From Conexibacter sp. DBS9H8 (GTDB lineage: Bacteria; Actinomycetota; Thermoleophilia; Solirubrobacterales; Solirubrobacteraceae), in contig NZ_CP097128.1 of NCBI RefSeq assembly GCF_023330685.1, forward strand, positions 2,790,001 through 2,854,000: a DNA stretch of 64,000 nucleotides, in the 5' to 3' direction. Position 1 is the first letter of the stretch, and each line of letters opens with the position of its first letter. The notes beneath the pieces are model-generated. The model did not search any database, was not told the DNA's origin, and saw only the letters and a program-made list of their open reading frames with translations. Shown piece after piece: positions 9,164 through 17,541 of this stretch. The translations under genes were made by a program, and so were the position numbers.

Positions 9164-9952
9164 CTAGTTGTTGAGGAGGCCGTCGATGAGTCCGCCCATC
9201 AGCCCACCACCACCGGCGCCGACAGCCGCCCCCTGTCCCCCGCCCGCCCCGGTCTCAGCTCCGGGTGGGTGGTAGTAGGCCGACTGGATCCCGACCCGGC
9301 CCGGGCCGACGAAGCGGTTGAAGACGAGCTGGCCGGCTCCGGAGAGAAAGCCGGTCTTGAACCCGTAGACCTCCTGGGTCATCGCGACCGAGTGGTCGCG
9401 GTAGAGCCAGCCGCCCGGCTCGACGTCGATCGCCTCTCCCGGCTCGAGCACCTTCTCGAACACGTTCCCGTACCCGTGGACCCAGACGACCCCCTCACCG
9501 CCACCGGCGAGGAACTGGTCGACGAAAAACCCGCCGCCGTACATCATGTTCGCGAACCCCTTGACCCGGCTGTAGTCGTACTGGATGTGTCCGCTCGCGG
9601 CGAGGAACTGGTGCTCGCGAACGATCACCCCCTCGCCCGGCTGGAGGTGCAGCGCCGCGATGTGCCCGGGAGCGTCGCGGCTGAAGGCGAGCTCCCCCGC
9701 CGACTGGGCCTCGAGCAGGAGCAGCGGCATTCCGGCGAAGGCGCGGCGGGCGAGGCCCTTGCGCAGCGGATGCAGGCCCAGCTGCATCGTCGGATATTTC
9801 CACAGCAGCACGTGATGCTCGAAGAACACCGGCACGCTGCCGTCGAGGGCCATGTGGAGGACCGGAACGAGCTCGCCCTCGAGGCGGTAGCGCACGCCGG
9901 GCGCGGCCCCCTCGGGAATCTGGGTCGGGAGGATCTTCGGAGCCGACGGCAT
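9164..9952 (-). CDS. AIM24 / TIGR00266 family protein
   Basis: 262 residues forming a Gly-rich double beta-helix-like domain: HHVLLWKYPTMQLG, GPGRVGIQSAYY and repeated Gly-containing strands are characteristic of the AIM24 (DUF124) family. Bacterial members are soluble proteins of unknown function; the name comes from a yeast mitochondrial protein affecting inner-membrane organisation. The C-terminal 35 residues are Gly/Ala rich and end in GLMGGLIDGLLNN, a possible amphipathic helix. ATG 9952 has GAAAGG 7 nt upstream; the longer frame to 10477 runs into the divergent pyrophosphatase and is not used. Confidence 0.8.
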   Translation of the reverse strand: MPSAPKILPTQIPEGAAPGVRYRLEGELVPVLHMALDGSVPVFFEHHVLLWKYPTMQLGLHPLRKGLARRAFAGMPLLLLEAQSAGELAFSRDAPGHIAALHLQPGEGVIVREHQFLAASGHIQYDYSRVKGFANMMYGGGFFVDQFLAGGGEGVVWVHGYGNVFEKVLEPGEAIDVEPGGWLYRDHSVAMTQEVYGFKTGFLSGAGQLVFNRFVGPGRVGIQSAYYHPPGAETGAGGGQGAAVGAGGGGLMGGLIDGLLNN

Positions 9953-10042
9953 GACCAGCCTTTCTCGGGCGGCGGAACGGGAGCAGCGCAAACCTACCGG
10001 GTCCGCGCGGTGGGAGCACACCTTTTTCTTCTCCGGTTCGGA

Positions 10043-10048
10043 GATAAT
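10043..10048 (+). promoter_or_regulatory. Candidate -10 box (GATAAT) of the pyrophosphatase gene
   Basis: GATAAT ends 6 nt before GTG 10055, so the mRNA would start at or near the start codon. The 102 bp between this gene and the divergent AIM24 gene is relatively AT-rich and must hold both promoters. Confidence 0.5.
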
Positions 10049-10054
10049 CTCGAT

Positions 10055-11671
10055 GTGAGACCCGTCTACGTATCCGGCCATCGCAATCCCGACACCGACT
10101 CGATCGGCGCGGCGATCGGCCTCGCCGAGCTCAAGCGCCGCGTCGACCCCGACAACGAGTACCGACCGGTCCGGCTTGGCCAACTCAACCCGCAGACGAC
10201 CTGGGTGCTCCAGCGCGCCGGCGTCGCGGTCCCCGAACTGCTCACCCACGTGATGCTGCGCGCCTCCGACGTGATGAGCACCGACTTCCCGTGTATCGGC
10301 GAGGACGATCCGGTCCGTGAAGCCGGCCTGGCGATGGCCCGGGCCGACGTCGAGCTGATCCCGGTGGTCAACGCCGACGGGCTCCTCAGCGGCGTGGTGA
10401 CGAGCCGGGCCCTCGCCCGACGCTACATCCGCGAGTCCCGCGAGGCCTCCAAGCTGCGCGAGGCGACCTACGTTCACGCGGTCGCCGGGGTGCTGGAGGG
10501 CGAGCTGATCTGCGGAGAGGACCGTCCGCTGTCAGGCCGGGTGTGGGCCTATGCGATGGACCTCGACAGCCCGACCGGGATCACCGAGGGCGACGTCGTC
10601 GTGATCGGCAACCGCCCGGACGCCCAGCGGATGATCATCGAACGGGGGATCGCCCTGCTCGTCCTCTCCAACGGGTCGCGCCCACGGAGCGAGATCGTCG
10701 CCCTGGCACGGGAGCACGGGGCGGCGGTGATCGTGTCGCCCCTGGACAGCTACGTCTCCGCCCGGATGATCACCCTCGCCGCTCCGTGCCGCGGGGTGAT
10801 GGAGCGCGATCCACTCATCGCCGAGTGCGACGACCTCGTCTCCGACGTCTCCGAGCAGATCAAGGAGAGCCATCACGGGACAGCCGTCGTCGTCGACGAT
10901 CACCGCCGCCCGGTTGGCCTCGTCACCCGCGCCGACCTCGTCTCACCGGAGAGGCGCCGGGTGATCCTCGTCGACCACGCCGAACAGGCCCAGTCGGTGC
11001 TGGGGATCGAGCAGGCGGAGATCGTCGAGATCCTCGACCACCATCACATCGGCTCGATCGAGACGAAGGTGCCGGTGCGTGCCACCTTCGACCCGGTCGG
11101 TTCGACGGCGACGCTTGTCGTCGAACGGTTCCGCGACTGCGAGCTGGAGCCGTCGCCGGAGGCGGCGGCGGTGCTCCTCTCCGCGGTGCTGTCGGACACG
11201 GTGATCCTCAACTCGCCAACGACGACCGAGCGAGACGCGGGCGCCGTCGAGTACCTCGGTGAGCTGCTCGGCCTCGACCCGGTCTCCTACGGCCGGGAGA
11301 TGTTCGAGGCGACCGCCGATGTCTCCGACGTTCCCGCCGCCGACCTCGTCTGCCGGGACGCGAAGGACTTCCAGGGCGGCAGCGGCGCCCCGTTCACCGT
11401 CGCCCAGGTCGAGGTGGTCGGAGACGGACTGCTCGAGCGGACCGACGAGCTGCTGGAGGCGCTCGCCTCCGCTCGTGAGGCCAAAGGGGTTCAGGTGTAC
11501 GCGCTGATGGTCACCGACATCCTCGAGAAGGGCACAAACCTGCTCGTCGCCGGGGACGCGTCCGCGGTGAGCCGGGCCTTCGGGGTGCCCGCCAACGGCC
11601 GGGTGATCGAGCTTCCCGGCGTGATGAGCCGTAAGAAGCAGGTCGCACCGAAGCTGCTTGCGGCGCTGTAG
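10055..11671 (+). CDS. ppaC: Manganese-dependent inorganic pyrophosphatase with CBS and DRTGG domains
   Basis: 538 residues in CBS-HPP architecture: DHH domain first part with GHRNPDTDSIGAA (residues 7-19); a CBS motif near 65-130; a DRTGG domain about 190-250; a second CBS motif to about 310. The DHH domain then resumes with the metal-binding DHHHIGS and FDPVGSTAT, and the DHHA2 domain ends in ELPGVMSRKKQVAPKL. Family II pyrophosphatases hydrolyse PPi; in CBS-containing members adenine nucleotides regulate activity through the CBS pair. GTG 10055 was chosen because the conserved first strand begins there; the frame upstream to 9077 is antisense to other genes. Confidence 0.88.
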   Translation: MRPVYVSGHRNPDTDSIGAAIGLAELKRRVDPDNEYRPVRLGQLNPQTTWVLQRAGVAVPELLTHVMLRASDVMSTDFPCIGEDDPVREAGLAMARADVELIPVVNADGLLSGVVTSRALARRYIRESREASKLREATYVHAVAGVLEGELICGEDRPLSGRVWAYAMDLDSPTGITEGDVVVIGNRPDAQRMIIERGIALLVLSNGSRPRSEIVALAREHGAAVIVSPLDSYVSARMITLAAPCRGVMERDPLIAECDDLVSDVSEQIKESHHGTAVVVDDHRRPVGLVTRADLVSPERRRVILVDHAEQAQSVLGIEQAEIVEILDHHHIGSIETKVPVRATFDPVGSTATLVVERFRDCELEPSPEAAAVLLSAVLSDTVILNSPTTTERDAGAVEYLGELLGLDPVSYGREMFEATADVSDVPAADLVCRDAKDFQGGSGAPFTVAQVEVVGDGLLERTDELLEALASAREAKGVQVYALMVTDILEKGTNLLVAGDASAVSRAFGVPANGRVIELPGVMSRKKQVAPKLLAAL

Positions 11672-11683
11672 GCGCCGCTGAGC

Positions 11684-12043
11684 TCAAGCCTCGGAGGCGC
11701 TGAGATCGGCGAGCGTCGGCGCCTCACCCCACAGGCGCTCGAGCTGGTAGTACTCGCGCATCTCCTGGGTGAAGATGTGGATCACGACGTCCCCGTAATC
11801 CATCAGGATCCACTGGGAGGACGCGGCACCGTCAACGTGGACGGGCAGCAACTGATGCTCATGCTTGAGCCCCTCGGCGATCCGGTCGTGAATCGCCTTG
11901 ACCTGCCGGTCTGACCGGCCGGTGCAGATGAGGAAGTAGTCGGTGTAGGAGATGTATTCGCGCAGGTCGAGCGTGACGAGGTCGACCGCCTTGACGTCGG
12001 AGGCGTACTCGTTCGCGGCGGCGACGATGGCTTCAGGGGTCAT
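11684..12043 (-). CDS. rsfS: Ribosomal silencing factor RsfS
   Basis: 119 residues, normal for the family, with the conserved KAVDLVTLDLREYISYTDYF and the GDVVIHIFTQEMREYY signature near the C-terminus. RsfS binds uL14 on the 50S subunit and blocks joining of subunits in starvation. ATG 12043 overlaps the nadD stop by 4 nt (ATGA), and the nadD-rsfS order is widespread in bacteria. Last gene of the obgE-proB-proA-nadD-rsfS run, convergent with the pyrophosphatase gene 12 bp away. Confidence 0.93.
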   Translation of the reverse strand: MTPEAIVAAANEYASDVKAVDLVTLDLREYISYTDYFLICTGRSDRQVKAIHDRIAEGLKHEHQLLPVHVDGAASSQWILMDYGDVVIHIFTQEMREYYQLERLWGEAPTLADLSASEA

Positions 12044-12654
12044 CTTGAGGGGTTCACCTTCTGGTAGAGGCCGTTCTCGGCGATGTGGCTCGCCACCGCG
12101 TCGGGGACGAGGTAGCGGATCGGTCGACGGTCGCGGATCCGGGCGCGGATGTCGGTGGAGGAGATGCCGATCCGCGGCATCGCAAAGAAGCGGGTCCGGT
12201 CGGCACCGGGGAGGCCCGTCAGGGCCGCCTCGATCGCCGCGCGCGGGGTGCCGCGCCGATTGGCGACCGCGAGGGTCGCGAGATCGAGCACCCGCTCGGG
12301 CTGATGCCAGCTGCGAAAGCCGGCGGCGGCATCTCCGCCGACGATGAGGTACAGCTCGCTCTCCGGGGTGCTCTCGTGCAGTGCATTGAGGGTATCGACC
12401 GTGTAAGACGGACCGTCGCGCCCCATCTCGATGTCGGACACCTGAAAGCGAGGATCTCCGCGAACCGCCGCCCGGCACAGGGCGAGACGCTGGGCGGGCC
12501 CCGGATCGGCCTCCACCGGCTTGTGCGGAGGCGCGCCGGCGGGCACCATCAGGATCCGGTCAAGTCCGAGCCCGACGAGCGCCTCCTGGCCGCAGAGGAG
12601 GTGGCCGAGGTGGGGCGGGTTGAACGTGCCGCCGAGGACGCCGATCCGCGCCAG
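12040..12654 (-). CDS. nadD: Nicotinate-nucleotide adenylyltransferase
   Basis: About 204 residues. RIGVLGGTFNPPHLGHLL with the nucleotidyltransferase HxGH motif opens the protein; SYTVDTLNALH and the C-terminal ISSTDIRARI are diagnostic of NadD, which makes deamido-NAD from NaMN and ATP. The only start giving the usual N-terminus is CTG at 12654 (LARIGVLGG). The nearest conventional start is GTG 12720, which adds 22 residues and overlaps proA by 56 nt. Coordinates here use CTG; the start is uncertain, the gene is not. Confidence 0.88.
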   Translation of the reverse strand: MARIGVLGGTFNPPHLGHLLCGQEALVGLGLDRILMVPAGAPPHKPVEADPGPAQRLALCRAAVRGDPRFQVSDIEMGRDGPSYTVDTLNALHESTPESELYLIVGGDAAAGFRSWHQPERVLDLATLAVANRRGTPRAAIEAALTGLPGADRTRFFAMPRIGISSTDIRARIRDRRPIRYLVPDAVASHIAENGLYQKVNPSR

Positions 12655-12664
12655 CGCCGGGAGC

Positions 12665-13930
12665 TCAGGCGCGGACGTGACCGGAGCCCTCGACGAGGTA
12701 CTTGGTGCTGCACAGCTCACGCAGCCCGATCGGACCGCGGGCGTGCAGCTTCTGGGTCGAGTTGCCGATCTCCGCCCCCATCCCGAACTCGCCCCCGTCG
12801 GTGAACCGGGTGGACGCGTTGACGTAGACACAGGCGGCGTCGACCTCGCTCTGGAAGGTCCGTGCCGCCGTGGCCGAAGCGGTGACGATCGCCTCGGAGT
12901 GGCCGCTGCCGTAGCGGTTGATGTGGGCGACCGCCGCCGCAAGCGAGTCGACGACCCCGACGGAGAGGTCGAGGGCGAGGTACTCGGTCTCCCAGTCCTC
13001 AGAGGTCGCCGGAAGCATCGGCAATCCGGGAACGGCCGCCCGGGCCCGACCGTCGGCGTGCAGGATCACCCCGGCCGCCGCGAGCGCGGGCAGTGCCGTG
13101 GGGAGGAACCGGTCGGCGACGTCGGCGTGGACGAGCAGGGTCTCGGCCGCGTTGCACACCCCCGGGCGCTGCACCTTCGCGTTGAGGATGATCGCCTCCG
13201 CGGCGGCGAGGTCGGCGCTCGCATCGACGTAGACGTGACAGTTCCCGGAGGCGGCGAAGATCACCGGCACGGTCGCCACCCCCTTGAGGGCGGCCTTGAG
13301 CCCCTCACCGCCACGGGGGATGATCAGGTCGACGAGCCCGGCCTGGGTCGCCAGTTCGGCCAGTTCGGCCCGGTCGCCGCCCCCAACGGTGGTAAGCCAG
13401 TGATCGGGCAGGCCCGCCTCCTGACCCGCCTCCGCCGCAATGCTGCCGAGGATCGCGTTGGAGTGGGCGGCCGAGCGCGAACCGCGCAGGAGCACCGCGT
13501 TGCCGGACTTCACACACAGCGCGGCGGCGTCGATGGTGACGTTCGGACGGGCCTCGTAGACGACGGCGACCACCCCGAGGGGGACCCGGACCTTGCGGAC
13601 ATCGAGGCCGTTGGGGAGCCGGCGGCCGTCGATCACCTCTCCGACCGGGTCGGGCAGCGCGGCGATCGCCCGGGCCCCGTCAGCCATCGCGGCGATCCGG
13701 CCCACGTCGAGGGTGAGCCGGTCCAGCAGGGCCGGCGCCAGCCCGTCGGCCCGCCCGGCCTCGAGGTCGGCGGCGTTGGCCTCGAGGATTGCCGGGGTGG
13801 CCGCGACGAGCGCGTCAGCGATCGCGCGCAGGGCCCGGTCCTTGACTGCGGATGAGAGGGTCGCGAGGACGCGCGCAGCCGCCTTGGCGTCCACGCACTG
13901 CTCAGGGATGGATGGACGGACAATCGCCAT
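12665..13930 (-). CDS. proA: Gamma-glutamyl phosphate reductase
   Basis: 421 residues, usual length. Aldehyde dehydrogenase-like: [34 protein letters not shown], catalytic Cys in [12 protein letters not shown] (about residue 260), and the ProA C-terminal signature [19 protein letters not shown]. It reduces glutamyl 5-phosphate to the semialdehyde in proline synthesis. Lies 12 bp downstream of proB in the same direction, so the two pathway enzymes are made together. Confidence 0.96.
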   Translation of the reverse strand: MAIVRPSIPEQCVDAKAAARVLATLSSAVKDRALRAIADALVAATPAILEANAADLEAGRADGLAPALLDRLTLDVGRIAAMADGARAIAALPDPVGEVIDGRRLPNGLDVRKVRVPLGVVAVVYEARPNVTIDAAALCVKSGNAVLLRGSRSAAHSNAILGSIAAEAGQEAGLPDHWLTTVGGGDRAELAELATQAGLVDLIIPRGGEGLKAALKGVATVPVIFAASGNCHVYVDASADLAAAEAIILNAKVQRPGVCNAAETLLVHADVADRFLPTALPALAAAGVILHADGRARAAVPGLPMLPATSEDWETEYLALDLSVGVVDSLAAAVAHINRYGSGHSEAIVTASATAARTFQSEVDAACVYVNASTRFTDGGEFGMGAEIGNSTQKLHARGPIGLRELCSTKYLVEGSGHVRA

Positions 13931-13942
13931 GGGAAAGCCCGA

Positions 13943-15049
13943 TTAAACCAGCACGAAGTAGTCGCGGTGGATCGCCTCATCCGGGGAGTCGGGCGCGACC
14001 TCCCGGACCGCGGCCGATTTCAGGCCCTGCACCCGCGCCAGCTCCACCGACGAATAACCGCAGATCCCCTTCCCGATGACACTGCCGTCCCTGGCGACGA
14101 CCTCAACGGCATCCCCGGCGTCAAAGCCACCGGTCACCGCGGTGATCCCGACCGGCAGCAGGCTCGTTCCGCCGACCGACAGCGCGGCTGCGGCGCCCGC
14201 GTCGACGTGGATCTGGCCGCGGGTCGGTTTGGCGTAGCGCAGCCACAACTTGAAGGAGGAGACCCGCTCGGCTTGGGCGACACAGCGGGTGCCGACCGTC
14301 TCCCCCGTGACCGCCCGGCCGATCACCCCGGGGACGAACCCGCCGGCGATCACCGTGTCGATCCCCGCCGCGGTCGCCATCTCGGCCGCGACGACCTTCG
14401 AGCGCATCCCCCCGGACCCGAGCGCCGAGGTCTGGTGGCCGATGTCGAGGCCGTCGAGGGCGTCGAAGTCCTCGACGACCTCGACGAGGGTCGCGGTCGG
14501 ATCGACGCGCGGATCGGCGGTGTAGACGCCGCCGGCGACGGTGAGCAGCACGAGCAGCTCGGCGCCGAGCAGGATCGCCACCTGGGCGGCGAGGAAGTCG
14601 TTGTCCCCGAAGGAGATCTCATCCGTCGTCGTCGTGTCGTTCTCGTTGATGACCGGCACGACCCTCCACGCGAGCAGCTGGCGCAGGGTCTGGCGCGCGT
14701 TGAGGTAGTGGGTGCGGGCGCTGATGTCGAAGAAGGTGAGGAGCACCTGCGCGGTCGGGACCGCCCGGGCGGACAGCAACTCGTCATAGACGCGGTAGAG
14801 CTTTCCCTGCCCGACGGCCGAGGCAGCCTGCAGCTCACCGAGGCCCCGCGGGCGCTCGATCGGCCCCGGTCCCCCGCCGAGCACCGCCAGGCCCCGAGCG
14901 ATCGCGCCGCTCGTGACGATCACCGGCTCGGCACCGGCTTGGTGGAGGGCGGCGATCTCATCGCAGACGCCGGCGAGCACCTCCTCCCGGACCCTACCGG
15001 AGGCGTCGGCGACCACGGAGGAGCCGAGTTTGACGACGATCGGGGCCAC
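13943..15049 (-). CDS. proB: Glutamate 5-kinase
   Basis: 368 residues. Amino-acid kinase domain (1-250) with VVKLGSSVVAD, VTSGAIARG, the INENDT substrate loop and DNDFLAAQVA. A C-terminal PUA domain (about 275-360) is present, as in long-form ProB. Catalyses the first committed step of proline synthesis and is usually inhibited by proline. Follows obgE by 7 bp and precedes proA. Confidence 0.95.
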   Translation of the reverse strand: MAPIVVKLGSSVVADASGRVREEVLAGVCDEIAALHQAGAEPVIVTSGAIARGLAVLGGGPGPIERPRGLGELQAASAVGQGKLYRVYDELLSARAVPTAQVLLTFFDISARTHYLNARQTLRQLLAWRVVPVINENDTTTTDEISFGDNDFLAAQVAILLGAELLVLLTVAGGVYTADPRVDPTATLVEVVEDFDALDGLDIGHQTSALGSGGMRSKVVAAEMATAAGIDTVIAGGFVPGVIGRAVTGETVGTRCVAQAERVSSFKLWLRYAKPTRGQIHVDAGAAAALSVGGTSLLPVGITAVTGGFDAGDAVEVVARDGSVIGKGICGYSSVELARVQGLKSAAVREVAPDSPDEAIHRDYFVLV

Positions 15050-15056
15050 GGCAGCG

Positions 15057-16430
15057 TCAGGGGTCGAGCTCGAAGGCGATGCCCGCGAGGACGACGTCGT
15101 CGCCCGGCTCGAAGCCGGCGTCCTCCAGGGCGGCGATCACGCCGATGCCGCGCAGACGCTTCTCGAGGTGGGCGAGCGCGTCCTCGTTGTCGAGGTCATA
15201 GCGGGCGACGAGCCGCTGCACCGCGGGTCCGTCGACGATGAACCCGCCGTCCGCGTCGGGGCGGACGGTGAACCCCCGCCGGGGTCCGGGCCGGAAGGTC
15301 CGGTGAGCGGCGAGCTGTCCGAGGTCGGTGGCGCCGGTGCCGGCTGTGGGCCCGGCACCGGCGAGCGCCGCGCCGGCATCCGCGGGGGGCACGAGCGGCA
15401 CCCGGCGCAGCAGCAGCGCGACAAGCTCGTCAAGGCCCTGGCGGGTGGCCGCCGAGGTGACGAGCACCGGGACCTCGCCGGCGTCCTCCGGGCTCTCCCA
15501 CGGGTCCCGCGACTCGCGGTGGCCGGGGTTGAGGCGCGCCGTCCACTCCGCCACGGTGGCCGCGGCGACCTCCGGGGTGACAAGGTCGGCCTTGGAGAGG
15601 GCGAGGATCCGCGGCAGGGTGGCGAGCCGCGGCTCGTGGCGGGCCAGTTCCGCCTCCACGGTCGCGTGGTTCTCGACCGGGTCGGATCCGTCGAGGGGGG
15701 CGAGGTCGAGGACGTGGACGAGCAGGCGCGTCCGCTCGACGTGGGCGAGGAAGTCGTGTCCGAGCCCGGCTCCGTCGGCCGCTCCCTCGATCAGGCCCGG
15801 GATGTCGGCGATGATCAACTGCCGGTCGTCGGAGTGGATCGTCCCGAGGACCGGGGACAGGGTCGTGAACGGGTAGGCGGCGACCTTCGGCGTCGCCCGC
15901 GTGATCCGGGAGAGCAGCGAGGACTTGCCGGCGTTGGGCAACCCGACGAGCCCGACGTCGGCGAGCAGCTTCAGGGCGAGGGTGACCCACCCTTCCTCTC
16001 CGGGCAGGCCACGTTCGGCAAACCGCGGGGTCTGGTGGGTCGGGCCGGCGAAGCGGGCGTTGCCACGCCCGCCGGAGCCGCCGGCGGCGACGGTCGCCCG
16101 CTGCCCGGCCGTGACGAGGTCATGCCGGGTGCCGTCGGCTTCGACGACCACCTCGGTCCCCGGCGGGACCTTGAGGGTGAGCGTGTCCCCGTCCGCCCCG
16201 TGCCGGCCCGCCCCCTGGCCGCGGCCACCGCGTTTGGCCTTGAAGTGGGAGGCGCGGCGGAAGTGTTCGAGGTCGCGGAGGGAGTCGTCACAGAGCAGGA
16301 TCACGTCCCCTCCGCGGCCACCGTCCCCCCCGTCCGGGCCGCCCTTGGGAACGTGCGCCTCTCGGCGGAAGGAGAGACAGCCGTCGCCCCCGCCGCCGGC
16401 GGTGACATGGATCCGTGCCCGGTCCTTCAT
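15057..16430 (-). CDS. obgE: Obg-family GTPase (CgtA)
   Basis: 457 residues in three parts. The Gly-rich Obg fold (1-158) has HVTAGGGGDGCLSFRRE. The GTPase domain has G1 GLPNAGKSS, G3 DIPGLIEGA and G4 SKAD. The C-terminal OCT domain (about 375-455) has RRGFTVRPDADGGFIVDGP. A Gly/Ala-rich insertion near 345-370 joins GTPase and OCT. Obg acts in 50S maturation and stringent response. It normally follows rplU-rpmA; here the oppositely oriented mscL sits between them, so obgE must have its own promoter in the 87 bp shared with mscL. Confidence 0.95.
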   Translation of the reverse strand: MKDRARIHVTAGGGGDGCLSFRREAHVPKGGPDGGDGGRGGDVILLCDDSLRDLEHFRRASHFKAKRGGRGQGAGRHGADGDTLTLKVPPGTEVVVEADGTRHDLVTAGQRATVAAGGSGGRGNARFAGPTHQTPRFAERGLPGEEGWVTLALKLLADVGLVGLPNAGKSSLLSRITRATPKVAAYPFTTLSPVLGTIHSDDRQLIIADIPGLIEGAADGAGLGHDFLAHVERTRLLVHVLDLAPLDGSDPVENHATVEAELARHEPRLATLPRILALSKADLVTPEVAAATVAEWTARLNPGHRESRDPWESPEDAGEVPVLVTSAATRQGLDELVALLLRRVPLVPPADAGAALAGAGPTAGTGATDLGQLAAHRTFRPGPRRGFTVRPDADGGFIVDGPAVQRLVARYDLDNEDALAHLEKRLRGIGVIAALEDAGFEPGDDVVLAGIAFELDP

Positions 16431-16517
16431 CTCAGCGGCTTCCCGTCCCCGAAGGGCAATCGCCGCGCGTGGAGAATGATGGCGGCATCAGTCCCTCTCA
16501 GCCAAGGAGACACGCAC

Positions 16518-16919
16518 ATGAAGGGTCTCATCGCGGAGTTCAAGTCGTTTCTCTTCCAGGCCAGCCTGATCACGCTGGCGGTCGCGGTCGTCATGGGCAC
16601 GGTGACGGCGGCGCTGATCAAGGCGCTCGTCGCCGACATCCTCACCCCGATCATCGCCCTCATCTTCGGGAAGGCGAACTTCGCCAGCCTCACGTTCACC
16701 ATCAACCACAGTCATTTCCTCTACGGTGACCTCGTCAACGTCGCCCTGACGTTCTTCTTCACCGCGGTGGCGATCTTCTTCTTCGTCGTCAAGCCGTATG
16801 AGCTGTTCCAGAAGGACGACACGTCGGTTCGGTCCTGCCCCGAGTGCACGTCCTCGATCTCGGCCAAGGCGACCCGGTGCCCGTTCTGCACCGCCGCGGT
16901 GACAGCGGCCGGCGTCTGA
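16518..16919 (+). CDS. mscL: Large-conductance mechanosensitive channel with C-terminal zinc ribbon
   Basis: 133 residues. The N-terminus (MKGLIAEFKSFLFQASLITLA) and the first pore helix with AVAVVMGTVTAALIKALV match MscL, followed by a second helix VALTFFFTAVAIFFFVVKPYE. Instead of the usual C-terminal amphipathic bundle there is a CPEC-X10-CPFC zinc ribbon (residues 110-127). MscL opens under membrane tension to release solutes on osmotic downshock. AAGGAG lies 8 nt before ATG 16518. It is convergent with rpmA and divergent from obgE. Confidence 0.88.
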   Translation: MKGLIAEFKSFLFQASLITLAVAVVMGTVTAALIKALVADILTPIIALIFGKANFASLTFTINHSHFLYGDLVNVALTFFFTAVAIFFFVVKPYELFQKDDTSVRSCPECTSSISAKATRCPFCTAAVTAAGV

Positions 16920-16943
16920 ACGGGACCGAGCGGTCGGCTTGAG

Positions 16944-17210
16944 TCAGCTGACGTCGGCGGCGGCGGGAGCCACCGAGATCACGCGTCCGCGCCAGCCGGT
17001 GGTGAACTGCACCGTTCCCGCCGACTTGGCGAAGATCGTGTCGTCCTTGCCGATGCCGACGCCGACGCCGGGCTTGAACTTCGTGCCGCGCTGGCGAACG
17101 ATGATCTCACCGCCGGTGACGCTCTGGCCGGCGAACACCTTCACGCCGAGTCGCTGGGCGTTGGAGTCACGACCGTTGCGGGAGGAGCCGAGGCCCTTCT
17201 TATGTGCCAT
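16944..17210 (-). CDS. rpmA: 50S ribosomal protein L27
   Basis: 88 residues, [20 protein letters not shown] start and [13 protein letters not shown] core are diagnostic of bL27, which sits near the peptidyl transferase centre. No cleavable Firmicutes-type N-terminal extension. Starts 18 bp after rplU, the universal pairing, and ends 25 bp from the convergent mscL stop. Confidence 0.97.
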   Translation of the reverse strand: MAHKKGLGSSRNGRDSNAQRLGVKVFAGQSVTGGEIIVRQRGTKFKPGVGVGIGKDDTIFAKSAGTVQFTTGWRGRVISVAPAAADVS

Positions 17211-17227
17211 GTCCGTCGGTTCTCCTT

Positions 17228-17539
17228 CTACTTGGCGGTGATCGAGGTGATCTTCAGACGGGTGAGGTTCTGACGGTGCCCGTTGCGTCGCTTGTAGCCG
17301 CGTTTGGGCTTGAACTTGACGACCCGCAGCTTGGGGCCGCGCTCGTGGGCGAGAACCGTGGCTGACACCTCGACGCTGCTGAGGCCGTCGCCGTCGAGCA
17401 GCTGCTCGCCGTCGACGTAGAGGAGCGGCGCGAGGGTGACGTTCTCGCCCTCAGCGGCGGTGAGACGCTCGACGAGGAAGGTGAGTCCCTCATGGACGCG
17501 GTACTGCTTGCCGCCGGTTTTGACGATTGCGTAAGACAT
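17228..17539 (-). CDS. rplU: 50S ribosomal protein L21
   Basis: 103 residues, [15 protein letters not shown] start and [17 protein letters not shown]-terminal signature of bL21. ATG 17539 matches the family N-terminus; an in-frame GTG at 17545 overlaps the rng stop (GTGA) and would add two residues, so the real start may be the coupled GTG. No clear Shine-Dalgarno at either. In the rng-rplU-rpmA operon. Confidence 0.96.
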   Translation of the reverse strand: MSYAIVKTGGKQYRVHEGLTFLVERLTAAEGENVTLAPLLYVDGEQLLDGDGLSSVEVSATVLAHERGPKLRVVKFKPKRGYKRRNGHRQNLTRLKITSITAK

Positions 17540-17541
17540 GT

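Noticed and set aside
9077..10054. Extension of the pyrophosphatase frame 326 codons upstream
   Set aside because: It covers the reverse AIM24 and 8512-9147 genes; the conserved N-terminus begins at 10055.
13967..15241. 424-aa forward frame opposite proB
   Set aside because: Shadow frame; proB and its PUA domain are unmistakable on the other strand.
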